A stretch of DNA of 64,000 nt from Curtobacterium guangdongense (GCF_049341845.1 NZ_JBMPIT010000003.1:62001-126000), one strand, 5' to 3'; numbered from the stretch's first letter, positions 48,488 to 58,310 are shown. The notes: a model not told the origin generated them from the sequence alone. Numbers and translations are program-made.

Positions 48488-50122
48488 TCAGGCGTCGGCG
48501 TGACGACCGTGGTGATCGGCCGAGGCCAGCTCCTCTTCCGGGGTGGTCGGCGCGGGAGCCGCTGCGTGCGACCCGTGCGCGGCGACCGGCTCGGCCTCGG
48601 GCTCGGGCTCGGGCTGCGTCGCGACCGCACCGGTCTGGGCCCACGCCACGGTCTGCTTCGGCTTGCCGAGGAACAGCGCCGCGACGATGGCGACCACGAG
48701 GACCGCTGCCGGCAGGATGAGCGACTGCCCCATCGCCTTCGAGAACGGGTCGAGCAGGAACGACGGCAGCGTGCCGACCTGCTGCTCGGCGCCGCCCGCC
48801 GACGCCCCGCCCGACTGCGCCGGGAAGTTCGCCGTGATGCGGGCCTCGATCAGGGCGGCGATGCCGGCGGAACCGAGCACCGCGCCGATCTGCCGCGTGG
48901 TGTTGTAGACGCCGGAACCGGCACCGGCCAGACGCGGCGAGAGGTTGCGCGTCGCGGAGACCGAGAGCGGCCCCCACATGCAGGCGTTCGCGATGCCGAG
49001 GAGCGCGCTCGGCAGCAGGATGACCTGCCACCCGGCGTTCGCGGCGACGAGTCCGGCGAACCAGAACAGCCCGCCGGAGAAGCACGCGAGACCGAACGCC
49101 GCGACCCAGCGCGGGTTCCAGCGGTTCAGGTTCTTGCCGACGAGCGGTGCGAACGCCGCGGAGATCACGGCCATCGGGACGAGGAGCAGGGCCGCCTGGG
49201 TCGGGCTGAACTGCTTGACGTCCTGCGCCCACAACATGAGCGGCAGCGCGAACGAGGAGATCGCGACGCCGACCGCGGTGATGGCGATGTTCGCGAGCGT
49301 GAAGTTGCGGTCCTTGAACAGCCCGAGCGGCAGGAGCGGTTCGGTCTTCTGCACGCCCTGCCAGACGACGAAGGCCGCGAGGACGACGATGCCGGCGATG
49401 ATGAGCGACCAGACCGAGACCGGGCCGGTGATGGTGCCCCAGTCGTAGGTCTCGCCTTCCTGGATGCCGAAGACGAGCAGGAACATGCCGACCGCGGACA
49501 GCACGATCCCGAGCACGTCGAAGCGGTGCTGGTGTCGGTCGAACGAGGGCACGAGCCGCTGCGCGAGGACGAAGGCCACGACGCCGACGGGGACGTTCAC
49601 GAAGAAGATCCACTCCCAGCCGAACCCGTCGACGAGCAGCCCGCCCGCGATCGGTCCGACGAGCGAGGCGATGCCGGCGGTGGCGCCCCAGAGACCCATG
49701 GCAGCGCCACGGTTCTGCGGCGGGAACATGCGCGTGATGACGGACATGGTCTGCGGCGTCATCATCGCGGCACCGAGGCCCTGCACGACGCGGGCGACGA
49801 TCAGCATCTCGATCGAGCCGGACAGGCCGCACCAGAGGCTGGCGAGCGTGAACACGACGAGACCGATCTGGTAGAGCACCTTCGGGCCGAAGCGGTCACC
49901 CAGGCGGCCGGTGATGAGCAGCGGCACGGCGTAGGCGAGCAGGTAGGCGCTCGTCACCCAGATGACGGCGTTGATGTCGGCGTCGAGCTTCGCGGCGATG
50001 GTGGGGGTCGCGACGGAGACGATCGTCGAGTCGACGAGGATCATGAAGAACCCGACGACGAGGGCCCAGAGCGCTGGCCAGGGCTTCTTCTCGGTCGTGG
50101 GCGGGTTCGTTGCGGTGGTCAT
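48488..50122 (-). CDS. MFS multidrug efflux transporter (DHA2, 14 TM)
   Basis: This proton-driven exporter has 544 residues. It shows MFS motif A (GRLGDRFGPK), motif C (GPIAGGLLVDGFGWEW) and the DHA2/EmrB pattern DSTIVSVATPTIAAKL. Fourteen TM segments are followed by an Ala/Glu/His-rich tail. It overlaps the padR gene by ATGA, so the PadR repressor is its likely local regulator and the pair resembles LmrR/PadR-controlled drug pumps. The drug range is unknown. Confidence 0.93.
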   Translation of the reverse strand: MTTATNPPTTEKKPWPALWALVVGFFMILVDSTIVSVATPTIAAKLDADINAVIWVTSAYLLAYAVPLLITGRLGDRFGPKVLYQIGLVVFTLASLWCGLSGSIEMLIVARVVQGLGAAMMTPQTMSVITRMFPPQNRGAAMGLWGATAGIASLVGPIAGGLLVDGFGWEWIFFVNVPVGVVAFVLAQRLVPSFDRHQHRFDVLGIVLSAVGMFLLVFGIQEGETYDWGTITGPVSVWSLIIAGIVVLAAFVVWQGVQKTEPLLPLGLFKDRNFTLANIAITAVGVAISSFALPLMLWAQDVKQFSPTQAALLLVPMAVISAAFAPLVGKNLNRWNPRWVAAFGLACFSGGLFWFAGLVAANAGWQVILLPSALLGIANACMWGPLSVSATRNLSPRLAGAGSGVYNTTRQIGAVLGSAGIAALIEARITANFPAQSGGASAGGAEQQVGTLPSFLLDPFSKAMGQSLILPAAVLVVAIVAALFLGKPKQTVAWAQTGAVATQPEPEPEAEPVAAHGSHAAAPAPTTPEEELASADHHGRHADA

Positions 50123-50730
50123 GCGGAGGGTTCCTTGCTGTGGGGGGAAGTCGTGTCGTCGGGATGGGCAGGGCCGTCCCAGGGGATGTCACCGCTCGCG
50201 ATGCGTTCGACGGTGGCGGAGAGCCACTCGATCTGCGCGGTGAGCATGGCATGGACGTACGACACGTCCAGCCAGTAGCGCTCGGCCAGTTCACGTCCGT
50301 GGACGCGGGCGAGTGCCGTGTCGATGTCGTCGCGCTCGCGTTCGAGGGCGACGACACGGGCCCGCACGGCATCGACCGCCTCCGGGACCGGGAGGTTCTC
50401 GAGCTCGGCGAGCGCGAGGTGGAACTCCGGGTACTCGTCCGCGGGCTCCGCCACCATCTGCCGGAGTGATTCGGCGAGCGCGGCGCGGCCGGCGTCGGTG
50501 ATGGCGTACGTGGTGCGCTCCGGACGGTTGCCCTCGCGCTCGGTCCCGACGGCCTCGGCGTAGCCGAGGTCGGTCAGTCGGCCGACCTGGTGGTAGAGGG
50601 TGCCGGGCCGGACCTTCACGTTCCGCTCGTCACCGCGGAAGGTCATGGTCTGGAACATCTCGTAGGGGTGCATCGGCCCCTCGTTGAGGAGCCCGAGCGC
50701 GGCGAACGCGAGGGGCGTGAGCGACGGCAT
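50119..50730 (-). CDS. PadR family regulator of the MFS exporter
   Basis: This PadR repressor has 203 residues. Its winged helix (FAALGLLNEGPMHPYEMFQTM, RPGTLYHQVGRLTDLGYAEAV) is followed by a Vir-type coiled-coil domain (about 95-185). The ATG has GGAGG upstream. It is coupled to the MFS gene by ATGA. TTCCA/TGGAA half-sites lie about 20-50 bases upstream and may be its operator, but the dyad is weak. Confidence 0.88.
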   Translation of the reverse strand: MPSLTPLAFAALGLLNEGPMHPYEMFQTMTFRGDERNVKVRPGTLYHQVGRLTDLGYAEAVGTEREGNRPERTTYAITDAGRAALAESLRQMVAEPADEYPEFHLALAELENLPVPEAVDAVRARVVALERERDDIDTALARVHGRELAERYWLDVSYVHAMLTAQIEWLSATVERIASGDIPWDGPAHPDDTTSPHSKEPSA

Positions 50731-50830
50731 CCGAGCCTCCAGACCGGTGTTCCATGCGGACTATTCGACTTGGAATATACGCCTTGGAGGAGTTCTCCAC
50801 AACCCGGTCCGGCGCGCCGCGCGCGCCGCA

Positions 50831-50836
50831 TAGACT
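50831..50836 (+). promoter_or_regulatory. -10 hexamer of the purSQL operon
   Basis: TAGACT lies 39 bases before the purS GTG, which also has a GGAG ribosome site, so this operon is leadered. The GGGTC/GACCC repeat just after it could form a small leader hairpin. Confidence 0.5.
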
Positions 50837-50875
50837 GGTCGGGTCCCACCCGACCCCCCGTGCTGGAGTGAACAC

Positions 50876-51130
50876 GTGCCAACGATCGTCGTCGAGGTCA
50901 TGCCGAAGGCCGAGATCCTCGACCCCCAGGGCAAGGCGGTGGGCAACGCCCTCGCCCGCCTCGGCAAGAACGACCTCACCAACGTCCGCATCGGCAAGCG
51001 ATTCGAGGTGACCGTCGACGGCCCCGTCGACGACGCCAAGCTCGCCGAGGTCCGCGAGATCGCGGCCGACATCTTCTCGAACGCCGTGATCGAAGACGTC
51101 GTCTCGGTCAGCGTCGCCGACGCGGAGTGA
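50876..51130 (+). CDS. purS: PurS subunit of FGAM synthase
   Basis: This small subunit of 84 residues links PurQ and PurL in the three-part FGAM synthase. MPTIVVEVMPKAEILDPQGKAV and VTVDGPVDD are typical. The GTG start has GGAG 9 bases upstream. purQ begins 6 bases after its stop. Confidence 0.95.
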   Translation: MPTIVVEVMPKAEILDPQGKAVGNALARLGKNDLTNVRIGKRFEVTVDGPVDDAKLAEVREIAADIFSNAVIEDVVSVSVADAE

Positions 51131-51135
51131 CCTCC

Positions 51136-51831
51136 ATGCGCATCGGAGTCATCACGTTCCCCGGTTCGCTCGACGACCGCGACGCCCAGCGCGCGGTCCG
51201 TCTCGCCGGAGCCGACCCCGTCGCGCTCTGGCACGGCGACCACGACCTGCAGGGCGTCGACGCCATCGTGCTCCCCGGCGGGTTCTCGTACGGCGACTAC
51301 CTCCGTGCCGGCGCGATCGCGGCGAAGGCCCCGATCATGGCCGAGGTCATCGACGCCGCCGGCAAGGGCATGCCCGTGCTCGGCATCTGCAACGGCTTCC
51401 AGATGCTCGCCGAGGCCCGCCTGGTCCCCGGCGCGCACACGCGCAACGCGCACCAGCAGTTCATCCGTCGCGACCAGAAGCTCCGCGTCGTGAACGCGGA
51501 CACCGCGTGGACGTCCGGCTTCGCCGCGCAGCAGGAGATCACCATCCCGCTGAAGAACGCCGACGGCCGCTTCGTCGCCGACGCCGACGAGATCAAGCGC
51601 ATCGAGGACAACGGCCAGGTCGTGTTCCGCTACGTCGGCGTCAACCCGAACGGGTCCATCGACGACATCGCGGGCGTCTCCAACGAGCGCGGCAACGTCG
51701 TCGGCCTGATGCCCCACCCCGAGCACGCGGCGGAGCCCGGGTTCGGCCCGGACACCCCCGCGGCGATGGCCTCCGGCACGGACGGCCTCACCTTCTTCAC
51801 CTCCGTGATCGAGTCGACGCTCGTCAAGTGA
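51136..51831 (+). CDS. purQ: PurQ glutaminase subunit of FGAM synthase
   Basis: This class I glutamine amidotransferase subunit has 231 residues. GICNGFQML carries the nucleophile Cys and LMPHPEHA the catalytic His-x-Glu. The ATG (MRIGVITFPGS) has GGAG 8 bases upstream, from within the end of purS. A GTG 9 bases upstream is in frame but less likely. The stop overlaps the purL GTG. Confidence 0.95.
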   Translation: MRIGVITFPGSLDDRDAQRAVRLAGADPVALWHGDHDLQGVDAIVLPGGFSYGDYLRAGAIAAKAPIMAEVIDAAGKGMPVLGICNGFQMLAEARLVPGAHTRNAHQQFIRRDQKLRVVNADTAWTSGFAAQQEITIPLKNADGRFVADADEIKRIEDNGQVVFRYVGVNPNGSIDDIAGVSNERGNVVGLMPHPEHAAEPGFGPDTPAAMASGTDGLTFFTSVIESTLVK

Positions 51832-54263
51832 CGGCACCGACCGACGTGACCGACTCCACTGCAGCAGGGAACGACAACACCGTGACGACCTTCGTGCGCC
51901 CCAAGCCCGACACCGTCCAGAACGCCGCCGCGACGCCGGACAAGGACCAGCCGTACGAGGCCCTCGGGCTCAAGGCGGACGAGTACGCCAAGATCCGCGA
52001 GATCCTCGGCCGCCGCCCCACCTCGGGTGAGCTGGCGATGTACTCCGTGATGTGGTCGGAGCACTGCTCGTACAAGTCGAGCAAGAACTACCTCCGGCAG
52101 TTCGGCAAGAAGGTCACGCCGGAGATGACCAAGAACCTGATGGTCGGCATGGGCGAGAACGCCGGGGTCGTCGACGTGGGCAACGGCTGGGCGGTGACCT
52201 TCAAGGTCGAGTCGCACAACCACCCGTCCTACGTGGAGCCCTACCAGGGCGCTGCCACCGGTGTCGGCGGCATCGTCCGCGACATCATCTCGATGGGTGC
52301 CCGTCCGGTCGCCGTCATGGACCAGCTCCGCTTCGGAGCCATCGAGCACGAGGACACGGCGCGCGTCGTGCACGGCGTCGTCGGCGGTATCTCGTTCTAC
52401 GGCAACTGCCTCGGCCTGCCGAACATCGGCGGCGAGACCTACTTCGACTCCGTGTACCAGGGCAACCCGCTCGTCAACGCCCTCGCGGTCGGCGTCCTCC
52501 GGCACGAGGACCTGCACCTCGCGAACGCGTCGGGTGCCGGCAACAAGGTCGTCCTATTCGGTGCCCGCACGGGTGGCGACGGCATCGGCGGCGCGTCGAT
52601 CCTGGCGTCCGACACCTTCACCGAGGGCGGTCCGACGAAGCGTCCGGCGGTCCAGGTGGGGGACCCGTTCGCCGAGAAGGTCCTCATCGAGTGCTGCCTC
52701 GAGCTGTTCCAGAAGGAGCTCGTCGAGGGCATCCAGGACCTCGGCGCCGCGGGCATCTCGTGCGCCACGTCCGAACTCGCCAGCAACGGCGACGGCGGCA
52801 TGCACATCTCGCTCGACGACGTCCTGCTCCGCGACCCCACGCTCACGGCAGAGGAGATCCTCATGTCGGAGAGCCAGGAGCGCATGATGGCGGTCGTGAC
52901 CCCCGAGAAGCTCGACGCCTTCCTGGCGGTCGTGGACAAGTGGGAGGTCGAGACCAGCGTCCTCGGCGAGGTCACCGGCACCGGCCGCCTGGTCATCGAC
53001 TGGCAGGGCCAGGAGATCGTCAACGTCGACCCGCGCACCGTCGCGGTCGACGGCCCGGTCTACGACCGCCCGGTCGCGTACCCGACCTGGATCGACGCGC
53101 TGCAGGCCGACTCGGCGTCCGCGCTCGACCGCCCGGACACCGGGCCCGCGCTGAAGGCCCAGTTCCTGCAGCTCCTCGGCTCGCCGAACCTGTCCTCGAA
53201 GAACTGGGTCACCAACCAGTACGACACCTACGTGCTCGGCAACACCGCGCTCTCCTTCCCCGACGACGGTGGCATGATCCGCGTCGACGAGGAGACCGGG
53301 CTCGGTGTGGCCATCGCGACGGACGCCAACGGCCGCTACTGCCAGCTCGACCCGAAGCAGGGCGCCCGTCTGGCCCTCGCCGAGGCGTACCGGAACGTCG
53401 CGGTCACCGGCGCGGTGCCTGCTGCCGTCACCGACTGCCTGAACTTCGGCTCCCCGGAGAACCCCGAGGTCATGTGGCAGTTCTCCGAGGCGGTGGAGGG
53501 CCTGGCCGACGGCTGCATGGAGCTCGGCATCCCGGTCACCGGCGGCAACGTCTCGTTCTACAACCAGACCGGCACCACCCCGATCCACCCGACCCCGGTC
53601 GTCGGTGTCCTCGGGATCATCGACGACGTCGCGCTCCGCGTGCCGTCCGGCTGGCAGGACGACGGTCACAACATCTACCTGCTCGGCACCACGAGCCTCG
53701 AGCTCGACGGCTCCGCGTGGGCCGGCACGGTGCACGGACACCTCGGCGGACGTCCCCCCGCGGTCGACCTCGGCCGCGAGAAGGCCCTCGCCGAGCTCCT
53801 CCGCGCCGCCTCGGACGAGCAGCTGCTCACGAGCGCGCACGACCTGGCGGACGGCGGCCTCGGCCAGTCCCTCGCCGAGTCGGTGCTCCGCTTCGGCGTC
53901 GGTGCCCGGGTCGTGCTCGACGAGCTGCAGGAGCGCGACGGGGTCGACACCGCGACGGCGCTGTTCTCGGAGTCGACCGGTCGCGTCATCGTGACCGTCC
54001 GGCGCGAGGACGACGTCCGCTTCCAGGGCCTCTGCAACGGTCGGGGCTTCCCGGTCCTGCGCATCGGCGTGACGGACGGCGCCTCGCAGTCGCTCGAGGT
54101 CCAGGGCGCGTTCGAGGCTTCCGTGGACGAGCTCCGCGGCACGCACGGTGCGACCCTGCCGACCCGCTTCGGCGACGTGATCGAGGAGACCGTGACCGAA
54201 GGCGTCCTGGGCCGCGGCCCACTGGCGTCCGACGGCACCTTCTCGCCGCGCACCGACGGCTGA
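51828..54263 (+). CDS. purL: PurL large subunit of FGAM synthase
   Basis: This is the ATP-dependent amidotransferase that turns FGAR into FGAM. It has 811 residues from the overlapping GTG. MYSVMWSEHCSYKSSK, FKVESHNHPSYVEPYQGAATG and LVNALAVGVL are core motifs. The first 40 residues are low-complexity and may be an over-long start: GTGs at 51846 and 51882 are alternatives. With PurS and PurQ it forms the short PurLQS complex. Confidence 0.95.
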   Translation: MTAPTDVTDSTAAGNDNTVTTFVRPKPDTVQNAAATPDKDQPYEALGLKADEYAKIREILGRRPTSGELAMYSVMWSEHCSYKSSKNYLRQFGKKVTPEMTKNLMVGMGENAGVVDVGNGWAVTFKVESHNHPSYVEPYQGAATGVGGIVRDIISMGARPVAVMDQLRFGAIEHEDTARVVHGVVGGISFYGNCLGLPNIGGETYFDSVYQGNPLVNALAVGVLRHEDLHLANASGAGNKVVLFGARTGGDGIGGASILASDTFTEGGPTKRPAVQVGDPFAEKVLIECCLELFQKELVEGIQDLGAAGISCATSELASNGDGGMHISLDDVLLRDPTLTAEEILMSESQERMMAVVTPEKLDAFLAVVDKWEVETSVLGEVTGTGRLVIDWQGQEIVNVDPRTVAVDGPVYDRPVAYPTWIDALQADSASALDRPDTGPALKAQFLQLLGSPNLSSKNWVTNQYDTYVLGNTALSFPDDGGMIRVDEETGLGVAIATDANGRYCQLDPKQGARLALAEAYRNVAVTGAVPAAVTDCLNFGSPENPEVMWQFSEAVEGLADGCMELGIPVTGGNVSFYNQTGTTPIHPTPVVGVLGIIDDVALRVPSGWQDDGHNIYLLGTTSLELDGSAWAGTVHGHLGGRPPAVDLGREKALAELLRAASDEQLLTSAHDLADGGLGQSLAESVLRFGVGARVVLDELQERDGVDTATALFSESTGRVIVTVRREDDVRFQGLCNGRGFPVLRIGVTDGASQSLEVQGAFEASVDELRGTHGATLPTRFGDVIEETVTEGVLGRGPLASDGTFSPRTDG

Positions 54264-54273
54264 TCCGCACGCC

Positions 54274-55233
54274 GTGAGCGCCGATCCGCACGCCGAGCAC
54301 GCCGTACCCGGCAACCGCATCGTCACGCTGCCCTTCGCCGAGCTCGTCGACCGCTTCGGCCCCGTGCCGGACGGCATCGAGCTGGACGTGTGGGACCTGG
54401 AAGCGCCGTACCCCCGCGCGGACGAGGTCGCCATCACGTTCCTGCCGTTCTACTTCCAGGGACGGCACCGGTGGCAGTACGTCCACGACCTGCCGAACCT
54501 CGAACTGCTGCAGCTGCCGAGCGCCGGGTACGAGCACGCCGTGCCACACGTGCCCGGCCATGCCCTGCTGGCGAACGGTCGCGGGATCCACGACGACGAG
54601 ACGGCAGAGCTCGCCGTCGGGCTGGCGCTGACGGCCCTGCGGGAGATCGGGCAGTTCCAGTTCGACCGCGCCAACGGCGTCTGGGACGCCCGGCAGACGC
54701 GGTCGTTGGCAGATCGACGCGTGACGGTCGTCGGCTACGGCGCCATCGGCAGCGCGATCGCGACCCGCTTCGAGGCGTTCAAGACCGACGTCACGGTGGT
54801 CGCCCGCACCGCCCGCGAGCAGGACGGCCGGCAGGTGCACGCCTTCGGCGACCTGCCGGAGATCGCCAGGACCACCGACGTCCTCGTGCTCATCGCCCCG
54901 CTGACCGACGAGACCGAACGGCTCGTCGACGCCGACCTGCTCGCAGCACTGCCGGACGGTGCACTCGTGGTCAACGTGGCACGGGGCAAGGTCGTCGACA
55001 CCGACGCGCTGGTCGCCGAGCTCACGAGCGGCCGGCTGTCCGCCGGACTCGACGTCACCGACCCCGAGCCACTCCCCGAGGGGCACGCGCTCTGGACGAC
55101 GCCGAACACGGTCCTCACGCCGCACGTCGGAGGCAACACGGACCTCAGCGTGCCGCGGTCGATCGAGCTCATGCGCCGTCAGGTGGCAGCGCTGGCCGAG
55201 GGCCGCACGTTCGAGAACCTCATCGAGGTCTGA
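54274..55233 (+). CDS. D-isomer 2-hydroxyacid dehydrogenase family protein
   Basis: This NAD(P)-dependent dehydrogenase has 319 residues. The Rossmann motif is GYGAIG (154-159), the substrate Arg237 is in NVARGKVV, Glu265 in DPEPLP and catalytic His284 in LTPHVGG. The catalytic domain is an FDH/GDH-type fold. The substrate (hydroxypyruvate, phosphonate or other 2-keto acid) cannot be told. The GTG start lies 11 bases after purL. Confidence 0.88.
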   Translation: MSADPHAEHAVPGNRIVTLPFAELVDRFGPVPDGIELDVWDLEAPYPRADEVAITFLPFYFQGRHRWQYVHDLPNLELLQLPSAGYEHAVPHVPGHALLANGRGIHDDETAELAVGLALTALREIGQFQFDRANGVWDARQTRSLADRRVTVVGYGAIGSAIATRFEAFKTDVTVVARTAREQDGRQVHAFGDLPEIARTTDVLVLIAPLTDETERLVDADLLAALPDGALVVNVARGKVVDTDALVAELTSGRLSAGLDVTDPEPLPEGHALWTTPNTVLTPHVGGNTDLSVPRSIELMRRQVAALAEGRTFENLIEV

Positions 55234-55248
55234 GGCGCGGAGCGAGCG

Positions 55249-56328
55249 CTACAGCGGGATGATGCACGCGGGGCTGCCGACGGCGATCTGACCGGCGGGC
55301 TCCCCCACGACGCCGTCGTCGCCGAGTGGCAGGACGGCGATCGCGTCGGACATCTGGTTGGCGACGAGCAGGTACCCGGGCACCCGGGCGAAGTGTCGCG
55401 GCCAGACTCCGCCGCACGACCCCGACCCCACGACGGACAGGCCTCCGTCCGCCGCGGACAGCGTGACGATCAGGTCACGCCCGCGGACGGCGACGAGCAC
55501 GAGACCCGACTCGTCGACCTCGATGTGGCTGAGGAGCGACTCCCCCACGTCCCCCTCGAACGTCGCGGCCGAGGCGATCACGCGGAACGACCCGGACTCG
55601 TCACGGCGCAGCCGGTGCACCGACGCGTCGAGCTCTCCGGCGACGATGAGGTCGCCGTCGTACCAGGCCATGTGCCGCGGGCCGACGCCGGGCGCCACGT
55701 GGTGCACCCGCACCAGATCCAGCGACAAGGAGGCGGACGCAGCCACCACCCGGAACTCGTGCAGGGCGTCCCCGCCGAGATCCGCGACGAGCAGCGTGCC
55801 GTCCGGCGTCGCGACCGACTGGTGGGCGTGCGGCCCTTCCTGGCGGTCCTCGACGGGCCCCGTGACGTCGGGCAGCACTGCGGTCGCGACGGCAGCGGAC
55901 GGCACGACGACGGTGTCACCGGCTCCGTGGACCGCCGTCCCGACGACCCCGTCGCTCGCGAGCACGGACGCGGCGAGCGACTCGGCCGCGGCCAGGGACA
56001 CCGCGGTCACGGTGCCGGAGACGTAGTTCGTGACGACGAGCGCACCGGACGGGTCGACCCGCACGTGGCACGGCGCGTCGCCACCGGACGGCGCGTCCCA
56101 GAGGTGCTCGAGCGTGCTCCCGGCGCGACGGAACGCACTGACGGACCCGTCGGCGGTCTCGGACACGGCGTAGACCCGGTCCCCCGAGACGGCGAGGAAC
56201 GACGGGTCGTCGAGCACGGCGACGGTCGACGCCACACCGGACTCGACGAACGAGATCCCGGTCGCGGTGCCACCCCCGGTTGCCGTGTACGAGCCGACCA
56301 GCAGTGACGGGAGTCCGGGGACCGTCAC
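55249..56328 (-). CDS. Lactonase family protein (6-phosphogluconolactonase-like beta-propeller)
   Basis: This seven-bladed beta-propeller of the YbhE/lactonase family has 359 residues. LPSLLVGSYTATGGGTATGI starts the first blade, and later blades show GPHAHQSVATPDG, GVGPRHMAWYDGD and GGVWPRHFARVPGYLLVANQMS. These match the PF10282 pattern. Whether it is the pentose-phosphate lactonase is not settled. The GTG start overlaps the stop of the chorismate mutase gene (GTGA), so it is translationally coupled. Confidence 0.85.
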   Translation of the reverse strand: MTVPGLPSLLVGSYTATGGGTATGISFVESGVASTVAVLDDPSFLAVSGDRVYAVSETADGSVSAFRRAGSTLEHLWDAPSGGDAPCHVRVDPSGALVVTNYVSGTVTAVSLAAAESLAASVLASDGVVGTAVHGAGDTVVVPSAAVATAVLPDVTGPVEDRQEGPHAHQSVATPDGTLLVADLGGDALHEFRVVAASASLSLDLVRVHHVAPGVGPRHMAWYDGDLIVAGELDASVHRLRRDESGSFRVIASAATFEGDVGESLLSHIEVDESGLVLVAVRGRDLIVTLSAADGGLSVVGSGSCGGVWPRHFARVPGYLLVANQMSDAIAVLPLGDDGVVGEPAGQIAVGSPACIIPL

Positions 56329-56630
56329 GCCTCTTCCCCGGCGATCTGCTCGTGGTGGTGGATGACCTCGGCGACGATGAAGTTCAGGAACTTCTCCGCG
56401 AAGGCCGGGTCGAGGTGCGACTCCGCCGCGAGCGACCGCAGTCGTGCGACCTGGATCTGCTCGCGCGCCGGGTCGGCCGCCGGCATGCCGGCGCTGGCCT
56501 TGAGGTACCCCACGCGCTGCGTGTACTTGAAGCGTTCGGCGAGCATGTGGATGACGGCGGCGTCGATGTTGTCGATGCTCTGCCGGATGCTCTGCAGTTC
56601 AGCCACGGCCGCTTCGTCGTACTCGCTCAT
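56325..56630 (-). CDS. Chorismate mutase (AroQ type)
   Basis: This protein of 101 residues catalyses chorismate to prephenate. It has IRQSIDNIDAAVIHMLAERF, YLKA (YLKASAGMPAADPAREQIQ) and EVIHHHEQIAGEE. TAGGCT at 56637-56642 lies 6 bases before the ATG. It heads a two-gene unit with the lactonase gene. Confidence 0.9.
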   Translation of the reverse strand: MSEYDEAAVAELQSIRQSIDNIDAAVIHMLAERFKYTQRVGYLKASAGMPAADPAREQIQVARLRSLAAESHLDPAFAEKFLNFIVAEVIHHHEQIAGEEA

Positions 56631-56708
56631 GTCCCGAGCCTAACGGCCGGACCCTGGCCACCAGGTGTCGGTTACGTCGGGAGCGCGGAGACTGGGACAA
56701 TGGAGTCC

Positions 56709-57113
56709 ATGTCGGTCCTCCTCGTCATCTCGTGCGTGTTCGCGATCCTCGCCGGACTGCTCCACGTCTACATCTTCTTCATGGAGTCGATCGCCTGGAC
56801 GAGCCCCCGCGTCCGCAAGACGTTCGGCATCGCCTCGGACGCCGAGGCCCGGGCCACCCGCTCCCTCGCCTTCAACCAGGGCTTCTACAACCTGTTCCTG
56901 GCGATCGGCGCGATCCTCGGTGTCGTCTTCGCGTTCGCGGGCAACGACTCGACCGGGTGGACGCTCATCGTGTTCGCGACCGCGAGCATGCTCGGCGCCG
57001 CGGTGGTCCTCGTCGGGACCGGCCGCCGCTACCTCAACTCCGCGTTCGTGCAAGGGTCCTTCCCGCTCATCGCCCTGCTCTTCGCCTTCCTCGGCTCGAT
57101 GTTCGCCGGCTGA
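56709..57113 (+). CDS. DUF1304 family membrane protein
   Basis: This four-TM protein has 134 residues. LLHVYIFFMESIAWTSPRVR and NQGFYNLFLAIGAILG are hallmarks of DUF1304. Function unknown. GACAAT (56696-56701) lies 7 bases before the chosen ATG; an ATG 9 bases upstream sits inside that hexamer and is less likely. A family B-like hairpin lies downstream. Confidence 0.85.
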   Translation: MSVLLVISCVFAILAGLLHVYIFFMESIAWTSPRVRKTFGIASDAEARATRSLAFNQGFYNLFLAIGAILGVVFAFAGNDSTGWTLIVFATASMLGAAVVLVGTGRRYLNSAFVQGSFPLIALLFAFLGSMFAG

Positions 57114-57201
57114 CCCCAGCAGCACCGGTCCGGCTGCCCCCAGCAGCGCCGGTCCGCCTGCCCCCGGCAGCACCGGTCCGGCAGACCGCCGGCCGCAACG
57201 C

Positions 57202-57267
57202 ACTGGAGGCCCGACCCGCCATCCGCGGACCGCATGCGGTCTCGAGGTGGCGAGTCGGGCCTCCAGT
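57202..57267. terminator. Hairpin with GGAGGCCCG arms (family B-like)
   Basis: ACTGGAGGCCCGAC pairs with GTCGGGCCTCCAGT, with inner CGCC/GGCG and a nested CCGCATGCGG. It lies between the convergent DUF1304 and siderophore-binding genes. Confidence 0.65.
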
Positions 57268-57296
57268 CCGCTCGGCGCGGAGGCGCCAGCGGGAGA

Positions 57297-58310
57297 TCAG
57301 CCCAGCTTTGACTCGAACTGGTCCGGCAGCCGCTTGAGCGCCCACTCGATGGCTGCGGTGGTCCCCATCGAGAACGCCGACGACACGTCCTTGTCGTCGA
57401 AGACGATGTAATGCCCGGCCTCGACCGACGGCACCTTCTGGAACAGCGGGTCGGACTCGGCAGCGGAGGCCTCGACGTAGATCGGCAGGATCACGGTCAG
57501 GTCGGCGTCGAGCAGGTCGAGGTTCTCGTTCGACAGGTGCACCGAGAACTCCTTGCCGGCTTCCTTGTCGATGCGGGCCGGGATCGTGAACCCGAGCTCC
57601 TGCATGAACTGCGCGCGGCTGTCGGCCGAGGCGTAGGCGCCGAAGCCCTCGGACGTGTACGCGCCGATGACGGCGGTCTTGCCCGCGAAGTCGGGGTGGG
57701 CCTTGCGTGCGGCGGCGTAGGCGGAGTCGACGCCGGCGAGCAGCTTCTTGCCCTCGGCCTCCTTGCCGAGCGCCTTCGCGATCATCGTGGTCTGCTGCTT
57801 GGTCGACGCCAGGTAGTTCGACGCGCCCTTCGGGATCGCCACGGTCGGCGCGATCGCGGACAGCTTGTCATACCGGTCCTTGTCGCCCGAGGACTTCACG
57901 TCGAGGATCACGTCCGGCTTGAGCTTGAGGATGTCCTCGTAGCTCGGCTCCAGCGTGTTGATGATCTTCGGGGACTTGTCGTACGCGCCCTTGAGCCACG
58001 GCCCGACACCGTCGCCGCCGAACGCCAGCCAGTCGCTCGCGCCGACGGGCTGCACGCCGAGCTCGAGTGCTGTCTCCGCGTCGCCCCAGCCGAGGGCGAC
58101 GACGCGCTTCGGCTGCGACGTGATGGTCGTCGTGCCGAGGCCGGTCGTGATCGACACCGGGAAGGCGCCGTCGCCGGACGAGCCGGAGGAGGACGAGTCG
58201 GACGGGCTGCCGCCGGCGCATCCGGCGAGGACGAGCGAGGCGGCCACGACGGCACCGGCCGCGGCGAGGACGCGACGGAAGCGCTGCTTGGGGAGGGAGG
58301 ATCGGATCAC
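57297..58310 (-). CDS. Iron-siderophore ABC transporter substrate-binding lipoprotein
   Basis: This extracellular lipoprotein has 337 residues and a GTG start. The signal peptide ends at lipobox LAGC (Cys31), and a Ser/Gly linker precedes the FecB/FepB-type fold (RVVALGWGDAETALELGVQPV, LKLKPDVILDV, YDKLSAIAPTVAIP). No permease or ATPase gene is adjacent. The promoter lies inside an IdeR/DtxR-like iron box, so it should be induced by iron starvation. TAGCCT (58318-58323) sits 7 bases before the GTG. Confidence 0.92.
   Translation of the reverse strand: MIRSSLPKQRFRRVLAAAGAVVAASLVLAGCAGGSPSDSSSSGSSGDGAFPVSITTGLGTTTITSQPKRVVALGWGDAETALELGVQPVGASDWLAFGGDGVGPWLKGAYDKSPKIINTLEPSYEDILKLKPDVILDVKSSGDKDRYDKLSAIAPTVAIPKGASNYLASTKQQTTMIAKALGKEAEGKKLLAGVDSAYAAARKAHPDFAGKTAVIGAYTSEGFGAYASADSRAQFMQELGFTIPARIDKEAGKEFSVHLSNENLDLLDADLTVILPIYVEASAAESDPLFQKVPSVEAGHYIVFDDKDVSSAFSMGTTAAIEWALKRLPDQFESKLG

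Noticed and set aside
54274..54300. Frameshift fusion of purL with the dehydrogenase
   Set aside because: purL ends at a normal stop at 54263 and the dehydrogenase has its own GTG 11 bases on.
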